Program-made: the position numbers and the translations under genes
Shown here: piece after piece, positions 58,945 through 64,000 of the stretch
Position numbering within the stretch: the stretch's first letter is position 1
How the letters are laid out: each line of letters opens with the position of its first letter
Notes under the pieces: model-generated
Seen by the model: only the letters and a program-made list of their open reading frames with translations
Database searches by the model: none
Told to the model about the DNA's origin: nothing
Assembly: GCF_000169155.1 (NCBI RefSeq)
Contig: NZ_AAWL01000001.1
Coordinates: 285,670 to 349,669, forward strand
Origin: Thermosinus carboxydivorans Nor1
GTDB lineage: Bacteria > Bacillota > Negativicutes > Sporomusales > Thermosinaceae
Direction: 5' to 3'
DNA: 64,000 bases

Positions 58945-60367
58945 AAGTCCTAATTTATGTTTAAATGTTTAAAATTCATCCTCAATTAGAGGAAATAGAG
59001 CATTTAACAGATTTTAACAAATTTATTGTCTGCTGTATGCTCTTGGCATTCACGCCAATCCCAATAGTCTGCCATATCTATGTATTTTTGTCGCTTGCCC
59101 ATTTGTCGTCAATTTCCATCAGCAGAAAACCAATCAGACGCAAAACGGAAGACCGGTGCGGAAGACCAGTTCGGAAAGATGCGAATTACTTGTTCGCGAC
59201 GCCGGACCTCTTCTTTGAGGCGTTCAATACCGTTGGTACTGCGTAAGCGTTTGCGGCACTTCTCTGGCAGAGCCAAAACGGCAATCACATCATCAAAGCC
59301 ATTCTCGAATATGGTAATCGCTTTCGACGCTTTTGTTTCATAAGCAACAAGCGTTTCGCTGAGAAACAGCATGGTGGTTTTTGCATCCAGCGCATCCAGA
59401 ATGGCTCTTACACGGGCGTGAATTTCTGGCTGCAAGGACTTGAGCGCTGCATCCATGATGTTGCGCATAAAATGCGTTAGGCAACGCTGCCAGGTTACGC
59501 CTTGAAAGCGCTGGCGGATGGCATGGATTAGCCACCGTAGCCACAGAGGCCCCAGCGTTTGAGCCAGCCAAAAAACTCGCTCCAACTGATTTCTGACTCG
59601 CTGTCACCAAACAAAATCCCCAACACTTTGTGTCAACCCACCGCATTTATGTCACGCCGCGAAAACCGCACCCGCTCTTCTTCCCGAACTTTAATTGTCA
59701 TAGCATCCACAATGACAAATAGGTATTTCTGATCCTGTAAAGTACGTACATTGCAAGCCTGTACAATCGGATCCAACCGTTTGCATAAATCCCAATACAG
59801 CGGATTTGGAAAACTCAGTGCTGCAAAATTCCTCAGTAATTTGCGCCACCTTGCGGGTGGACACACCATTTACAACCATTTCTAACAAAGTCAGCACTAA
59901 AACTTGTTCGCTACGCTGATAACGAACAAATAATTCTGTCGAGAACTTACCGTCGCGAAACCGGGGTACTTTGAGCGTAATGGCGCCAACACGGGTGCCA
60001 AGCCGGTGGTGATACACGCCATTGCGATAGCCCCGGCGTTCGTATGTTCGCTCATAAGGTTCGGTGTTAATTGTTCCGCCGCTTGAGCTTGCAAAATTTG
60101 GTTCAATACCTCCTTCAAAGATGCAGTAATTCCTGCATATCTTTCAAGTAATTCAAAAAAGTTCGTGTAAAGGTTTAGAAACTACGATAATTATGGTATT
60201 GAAATAATTATGGTATTGAAATTATGGTATTGAGCCATTTCAAAACTTCTCTCGTTGAATGTTGTATGGACAACTCCATTCTTAACTGAGGATTTTGAAA
60301 ACGGCTCTTTTTATTTTTAGTTTAGATTATTTTGGGAGCACTAACCTTTTTACATAATTATACGGAT
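58945..60367 (-). mobile_element. IS256-family insertion sequence, copy 2 (decayed)
   Basis: About 1.42 kb. The left end AAGTCCTAATTTATGT and the right end CTTTTTACATAATTATACGG match those of copy 1 near 2.2-3.6 kb. The right end carries a short triplication of ATTATGGTATTGA around 60190-60236. It separates the hydroxyacid island from the kor operon. Confidence 0.8.
59015..60238 (-). pseudogene. IS256-family transposase with several frameshifts
   Basis: Fragments in at least four frames follow the transposase in order: an N-terminal QAAEQL region near 60.1 kb, KVPRFRDGKFSTELFVRYQRSEQVLVL near 59.95 kb, KYLFVIVDAMTIKVREEERV near 59.7 kb, AIRQRFQGVTWQRCLTHFMRNI near 59.5 kb and the Glu-containing GIERLKEEVRRREQVI near 59.2 kb. 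Several indels and a deletion around the second Asp make it inactive. It diverged clearly from copy 1, so it is older. Confidence 0.9.
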
Positions 60368-60534
60368 ATGACTTTTTATAGCTGTTCTTAACTGACTTAA
60401 CTCTGTAACTCGCTTTAAACGCAACATTATTTGTATATATTTATACTTATATCATTTTTTATGAAGGATTTTGTCGTATTATAGTTAAAATAGTGAAGGT
60501 TATGAAACGTAAGCATTGCACGGAGGTGAAAGAA
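60368..60534 (+). other. Leader region of the first kor operon
   Basis: About 170 AT-rich bases between the IS256 remnant and korD. TATTAT at 60476 follows a weak TTG-type -35, but no good promoter is convincing. No terminator-like hairpin. The last 14 bases before korD match the second operon. Confidence 0.3.
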
Positions 60535-61110
60535 ATGGCTTTAAAGACCTTAGTAAAGCGTTGCAAAGGTTGCGGCATTTGTGTGGCTTTCTGCCCCAAA
60601 CAAGTGCTTTCCTTAGACGAAGTTGGCAAAATCAAAGTTGTCGATGAATCCAAATGCATTAAGTGTAAGCAATGTGAAATGCGTTGCCCTGATTATGCAA
60701 TCTTTGTAGAAAAGTAAAGGAGTGATATAAGTGGGTAAAGTCCTTCTCCTGCAAGGCAACCAAGCCTGCGCCGAAGGCGCCATTGCCGCCGGCGTCAAGT
60801 TCTTTGCCGGCTACCCCATTACCCCTTCGACCGAAATCGCCGAAGTTATGGCCAAACGCCTCCCCGAGGTCGGCGGCAAGTTCATCCAGATGGAAGACGA
60901 AATCGCCAGCATGGGCGCCATCATCGGCGCTTCCCTCACCGGCAAAAAGGTGCTCACCGCCACCAGCGGCCCTGGCTTCTCGCTCAAACAGGAACTTATC
61001 GGCTATGCCGCAATTGCCGAAGTACCGCTCGTCATCGCCAACGTCCAACGCGTAGGTCCCAGCACCGGCCAGCCTACCGCTCCCGCTCAAGGCGATATGA
61101 TGCAAGCCCG
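60521..61110 (+). repeat. First copy of a 2,890-bp-spaced direct repeat (korD-korA)
   Basis: Bases 60521-61110 match 63411-64000 at 588 of 590 positions by eye (differences at 60531/63421 and 60588/63478). The repeat begins at the CGGAGGTGA ribosome binding site and continues to the window edge. Confidence 0.95.
60535..60717 (+). CDS. korD: 2-oxoacid:ferredoxin oxidoreductase delta subunit (2[4Fe-4S])
   Basis: A 60-residue ferredoxin-like subunit with two complete CxxCxxCxxxC sets (Cys10, 13, 16, 20 and 41, 44, 47, 51). It wires electrons from the TPP/Fe-S catalytic core to external ferredoxin. GGAGGTGA precedes ATG 60535. Gene order delta-alpha-beta-gamma is typical of four-subunit KGOR/VOR enzymes. 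Confidence 0.94.
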   Translation: MALKTLVKRCKGCGICVAFCPKQVLSLDEVGKIKVVDESKCIKCKQCEMRCPDYAIFVEK

Positions 61111-61858
61111 GTGGGGTACTCATGGCGACCATCCGATCATCGCCCTTACCCCAGCCAGTGTACCGGAGTGTTTCACACTGACCATCAAGGCCTACGAGCT
61201 GTCGGAAAAATACCGCACCCCGGTCATTATGCTGCTTGATGAAATTGTCGGCCATATGCGTGAACGCATCGAACTGCCTGATTATTCCACTATCACCCCG
61301 CCGGTCCGCAAAAAGCCATTGGTGCCGCCGGCCGAATACAAACCCTATCAGCCCGATGAGGACCTCGTCCCGCCAATGGCCGACTTCGGCACGGGCTACC
61401 GCTGGCATGTGACCGGCCTGGTTCACGACGAAACCGGCTTCCCCAACGGTTCAGCCGCCGCCACGAAAAAACTCATCAAGCGGCTCCATGACAAAATCGA
61501 AAATAACTTGGATGACATCATCCTGTATGAAGAATATATGCTCGACGATGCCGACATCGCCATTATCGCTTACGGCGGTACCGCCCGCACTGCGTATGCG
61601 GCGATTGAAAGTATGCGCGAGCAAGGCATGAAGGTCGGCATGTTGCGCCTTATCACCATCTGGCCGTTCCCGGAAAAAGTAATTGTCAGCCTGGCCGCAA
61701 AAGTGCGGGCTATTGTCGTGCCCGAACTCAACTATGGTCAAATTGTCGGCGAAGTCAAGAAGGCCGTCGAAGGCAAAACGGCCGTCCACGGGCTGGCCAA
61801 GTACGACTCCGAGCCCATTTCGCCGCAGGAACTGCTCGATTTTATCGCGAAATTATAA
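60731..61858 (+). CDS. korA: 2-oxoacid:ferredoxin oxidoreductase alpha subunit (KorA type)
   Basis: A 375-residue subunit whose N-terminal pyrimidine-binding TPP fold includes FAGYPITPSTEIAE and ATSGPGFSLKQELIGYA, followed by a transketolase-C-like domain (YGGTARTAYAAIESMREQG, about 280). It begins with GTG at 60731 behind an AAAGGAG box. Probably oxidatively decarboxylates 2-oxoglutarate or a branched 2-oxoacid to the acyl-CoA, reducing ferredoxin. 2-oxoglutarate and 2-oxoisovalerate specificity cannot be separated by sequence here. Confidence 0.93.
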   Translation: MGKVLLLQGNQACAEGAIAAGVKFFAGYPITPSTEIAEVMAKRLPEVGGKFIQMEDEIASMGAIIGASLTGKKVLTATSGPGFSLKQELIGYAAIAEVPLVIANVQRVGPSTGQPTAPAQGDMMQARWGTHGDHPIIALTPASVPECFTLTIKAYELSEKYRTPVIMLLDEIVGHMRERIELPDYSTITPPVRKKPLVPPAEYKPYQPDEDLVPPMADFGTGYRWHVTGLVHDETGFPNGSAAATKKLIKRLHDKIENNLDDIILYEEYMLDDADIAIIAYGGTARTAYAAIESMREQGMKVGMLRLITIWPFPEKVIVSLAAKVRAIVVPELNYGQIVGEVKKAVEGKTAVHGLAKYDSEPISPQELLDFIAKL

Positions 61859-61873
61859 CAGGGAGGCATCGTG

Positions 61874-62692
61874 ATGGAAAAAATCATCGAAAAATATTAC
61901 CGCCCCCGTCTGCCTCATATCTGGTGCCCGGGCTGCGGCAACGGCATTGTTACCGGCGCCATCGTCAAGGCTATCGACAAATTGGGGCTGGACCAAAATA
62001 AAACCGTCATTGTTTCCGGTATCGGCTGCTCGTCCCGTGCTTCGGGCTACCTTAACTTCGATACCGTTCACTCCGCTCACGGCCGTGCCCTGCCGGTCGC
62101 TACCGGGATCAAGCTGGCTGAGCCGGACCTTAATGTCATTGTCGTTACCGGCGACGGCGACGGCACCGCAATCGGCGGCAACCACTTCATCCATGCGGCC
62201 CGCCGCAATATCAACCTGACAGTGATCCTTTACAACAACAACATTTATGGTATGACCGGCGGCCAATATTCGCCGCTTACGCCGACCAATAACAAGGCGA
62301 CAACGGCGCCTTACGGAACGGTCGAACGCACCTTTGATATCGCGGAACTGGCCAAGGCGGCCGGCGCCACCTTTGTCGCCCGCGGTACGGCCTATCACAC
62401 CCAAATGCTTGTCGACCTCATCGCCCAAGCCATCAGCCATGACGGCTTCGCCCTGGTCGAAGCCATCACCCAGTGCCCCATTTCCTATGGCCGGCAAAAC
62501 AAGATGGGCGATGCGCCTAAGATGCTCGCATGGCAGCGCGACCACGCCGTTACCGTCGAAGCGGCGAAAAAGCTCGCCCCCGAACAGCTTGCCGATAAAT
62601 TCCTTATCGGCGTCCTGCACAAGAGCGAAGCGCCGGAATACACCAAGCAATATGATTTAATCCTCGCCAAAGCGCAGAAAGGAGCCCGGTAA
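61874..62692 (+). CDS. korB: 2-oxoacid:ferredoxin oxidoreductase beta subunit
   Basis: A 272-residue TPP-diphosphate-binding subunit. CPGCGNG near residue 19 holds a cluster cysteine set, and GDGDGTAIGGNH...ILYNNNIYGMTGG (about 95-135) is the TPP-magnesium motif with the NN spacing. A Cys in SGIGCSSR is another likely cluster ligand. ATG 61874 has GGGAGG seven bases upstream. Pairs with KorA to form the active site. Confidence 0.95.
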   Translation: MEKIIEKYYRPRLPHIWCPGCGNGIVTGAIVKAIDKLGLDQNKTVIVSGIGCSSRASGYLNFDTVHSAHGRALPVATGIKLAEPDLNVIVVTGDGDGTAIGGNHFIHAARRNINLTVILYNNNIYGMTGGQYSPLTPTNNKATTAPYGTVERTFDIAELAKAAGATFVARGTAYHTQMLVDLIAQAISHDGFALVEAITQCPISYGRQNKMGDAPKMLAWQRDHAVTVEAAKKLAPEQLADKFLIGVLHKSEAPEYTKQYDLILAKAQKGAR

Positions 62693-62693
62693 T

Positions 62694-63224
62694 ATGGTTG
62701 AAATGCGGCTTTCAGGCTCTGGCGGACAGGGTCTTATTCTCGCCGGTATCATTCTCGCCGAAGCGGCACTACTGGACGGTAAATTGGCCATCCAGTCCCA
62801 GTCCTACGGTCCCGAGGCCCGCGGCGGCGCCAGCAAATCCGAGGTCATCATCGCCGACCGGCCCATCCATTACCCCAAAGTCACCAAGCCTAATCTGGTG
62901 CTGGCCATGACGCAGGAAGCCACCAACAAATACTGCGCCGACCTGCCGGCGGATGGCATCCTGATGGTAGACACTACCTTCGTCAAAGAAATCCCTGAAC
63001 ACGTTAAAAACGTCTACCGGCTGCCCATCACCGAAACGTCCAACGCTGAACTGGGCAAAAGCCTCTTTGCCAACATTATTGCCCTCGGCGCCATCGTGGC
63101 GGCCACCAATGTCGTTAGTGTCGAGTCGATTACCCAGGCGGTTCTTAACCGCGTTCCCCCCGGCACTGAAGAAGTCAACAAACGCGCCCTTGAACTGGGA
63201 ATGCAATTAATCCAAAAAAAATAG
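62694..63224 (+). CDS. korC: 2-oxoacid:ferredoxin oxidoreductase gamma subunit
   Basis: A 176-residue subunit with the N-terminal GSGGQGLILAGIILAEAA and SQSYGPEARGGASKSEVI motifs that bind CoA in this family. It starts one base after the korB stop. Completes the four-subunit enzyme. The operon ends with a strong terminator, after which a second copy begins. Confidence 0.95.
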   Translation: MVEMRLSGSGGQGLILAGIILAEAALLDGKLAIQSQSYGPEARGGASKSEVIIADRPIHYPKVTKPNLVLAMTQEATNKYCADLPADGILMVDTTFVKEIPEHVKNVYRLPITETSNAELGKSLFANIIALGAIVAATNVVSVESITQAVLNRVPPGTEEVNKRALELGMQLIQKK

Positions 63225-63252
63225 GCGCGGCAACCACCGCCAATTCTTTTCA

Positions 63253-63290
63253 ATATTAGCAGCGCAAATGCGCTGCTAATATTTTTTTGT
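63253..63290 (+). terminator. Intrinsic terminator of the first kor operon
   Basis: ATATTAGCAGCGC and GCGCTGCTAATAT pair perfectly (13 bp, four-base loop) and are followed by seven T. Confidence 0.96.
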
Positions 63291-63424
63291 AATAACCTCA
63301 AACATCTGAGGCGTCGGTAGCGACAGTTCAGTGTGCTATTTTTACCGTTCGGGAAAAATGATTAGCCTTTTCGGACAAATATCGCTATTATTTTAACGGA
63401 AATGGTTATGCGGAGGTGAAGGAA
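63291..63424 (+). other. Leader of the second kor operon
   Basis: About 130 bases with no gene. Upstream of the shared ribosome binding site it differs completely from the first leader, so the two operons have different promoters. No strong -10/-35 pair was identified. Confidence 0.35.
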
Positions 63425-63607
63425 ATGGCTTTAAAGACCTTAGTAAAGCGTTGCAAAGGTTGCGGCATTTGTGTGGCCTTCTGCCCCAAACAAGTGCTTT
63501 CCTTAGACGAAGTTGGCAAAATCAAAGTTGTCGATGAATCCAAATGCATTAAGTGTAAGCAATGTGAAATGCGTTGCCCTGATTATGCAATCTTTGTAGA
63601 AAAGTAA
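63425..63607 (+). CDS. korD: 2-oxoacid:ferredoxin oxidoreductase delta subunit, second copy
   Basis: Encodes a protein identical to the first korD; the DNA differs by one silent T-to-C change (Ala codon at 63478) and an A-to-G in the ribosome binding region at 63421. All eight cluster cysteines are present. Begins a second kor operon. Confidence 0.95.
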   Translation: MALKTLVKRCKGCGICVAFCPKQVLSLDEVGKIKVVDESKCIKCKQCEMRCPDYAIFVEK

Positions 63608-63620
63608 AGGAGTGATATAA

Positions 63621-64000
63621 GTGGGTAAAGTCCTTCTCCTGCAAGGCAACCAAGCCTGCGCCGAAGGCGCCATTGCCGCCGGCGTCAAGTTCTTTGCCGG
63701 CTACCCCATTACCCCTTCGACCGAAATCGCCGAAGTTATGGCCAAACGCCTCCCCGAGGTCGGCGGCAAGTTCATCCAGATGGAAGACGAAATCGCCAGC
63801 ATGGGCGCCATCATCGGCGCTTCCCTCACCGGCAAAAAGGTGCTCACCGCCACCAGCGGCCCTGGCTTCTCGCTCAAACAGGAACTTATCGGCTATGCCG
63901 CAATTGCCGAAGTACCGCTCGTCATCGCCAACGTCCAACGCGTAGGTCCCAGCACCGGCCAGCCTACCGCTCCCGCTCAAGGCGATATGATGCAAGCCCG
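63621..64000 (+). CDS. korA: 2-oxoacid:ferredoxin oxidoreductase alpha subunit, second copy (cut by window end)
   Basis: Identical at DNA level, as far as the window goes, to the first 380 bases of korA, including the GTG start and AAAGGAG box. Only the TPP pyrimidine-binding half is visible. Whether beta and gamma follow cannot be seen here. Recent duplication or gene conversion is inferred from the near-identity. Confidence 0.93.
   Translation, partial: MGKVLLLQGNQACAEGAIAAGVKFFAGYPITPSTEIAEVMAKRLPEVGGKFIQMEDEIASMGAIIGASLTGKKVLTATSGPGFSLKQELIGYAAIAEVPLVIANVQRVGPSTGQPTAPAQGDMMQA

Noticed and set aside
60659..61426. A 255-codon minus-strand frame opposite korA (and its counterpart at 63549-63995)
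   Set aside because: Antisense to a strongly conserved gene; its Gly/Asp-rich composition is the mirror of the korA codons.
61853..62650. A 265-codon minus-strand frame opposite korB
   Set aside because: Antisense shadow; korB carries TPP and cysteine motifs in the other strand.
60535..64000. Assembly error as the sole explanation for the kor duplication
   Set aside because: Different leaders, a perfect terminator between copies and two single-base differences argue for a real repeat, though read depth should confirm it.

Overview
The window looks like chromosome from a diderm (LPS-bearing) anaerobic Firmicute, most likely Negativicutes of the Sporomusaceae type. This is an inference. It rests on a heptosyltransferase/O-antigen-ligase pair at the left edge alongside Firmicute-style gene arrangements (pcrA-ligA-gatCAB, split gcvPA/gcvPB with lipM, short hisG with hisZ and a yerC-type regulator, metNIQ behind a SAM-I riboswitch, sdaAA/sdaAB) and a four-subunit 2-oxoacid:ferredoxin oxidoreductase. 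The core is GC-rich with strong AGGAGG-type ribosome binding sites. Three AT-richer stretches (about 0.5-4.0, 48.8-60.5 and parts of 63.2-63.4 kb) stand out. No rRNA, tRNA or CRISPR array was recognised.

Layout. 0-4 kb: cell-surface polysaccharide genes, then a frameshifted IS256-family element flanked by two small orphan genes. 4-9 kb (minus): rlmD-type rRNA methyltransferase, a Lon-like AAA+ protease, a small zinc-ribbon protein and a CPBP membrane protease. 9-16.7 kb (minus): pcrA, ligA and gatCAB. 16.8-18.4 kb: a CBS/DRTGG-regulated pyrophosphatase. 18.5-24 kb (minus): the glycine cleavage operon gcvT-gcvH-gcvPA-gcvPB-lipM behind a tandem glycine riboswitch with a visible terminator platform. 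24-27 kb (plus): a radical SAM / DUF4130-like / PP-loop cluster of unknown function, divergent from the riboswitch operon across two 12-bp palindromes. 27-32 kb (minus): LysR regulator, TSUP exporter, RF3 and serine dehydratase. 32-38.6 kb (minus): an overlapping hisGDCBHAFIE operon. 38.7-41.7 kb: a plus-strand hydroxyacid dehydrogenase and a minus-strand yerC-hisZ-HD block. 41.8-45.5 kb (plus): SAM-I riboswitch and metN-metI-metQ-metQ. 45.5-48.9 kb (minus): tetR-emrA-emrB efflux operon.

48.9-60.4 kb is an acquired-looking island. It contains two internally deleted ISLre2-like elements, a decayed IS3-family transposase and a decayed second IS256 copy. Among them lies an intact-looking catabolic set: a FadR-type GntR regulator, a DASS anion transporter, an LDH2-family dehydrogenase, an SDR lacking the usual Tyr-Lys pair, a FAH-family enzyme and a D-2-hydroxyacid dehydrogenase. 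A palindrome (AGTTGTATG-N5-CATACAACT) and a degenerate copy sit in the divergent control region between the two arms and are probable GntR operators.

60.5-64 kb holds korDABC (ferredoxin-type delta, alpha, beta, gamma), followed by a perfect terminator and the start of a second, almost identical kor operon 2,890 bp downstream. The window ends inside the second korA.
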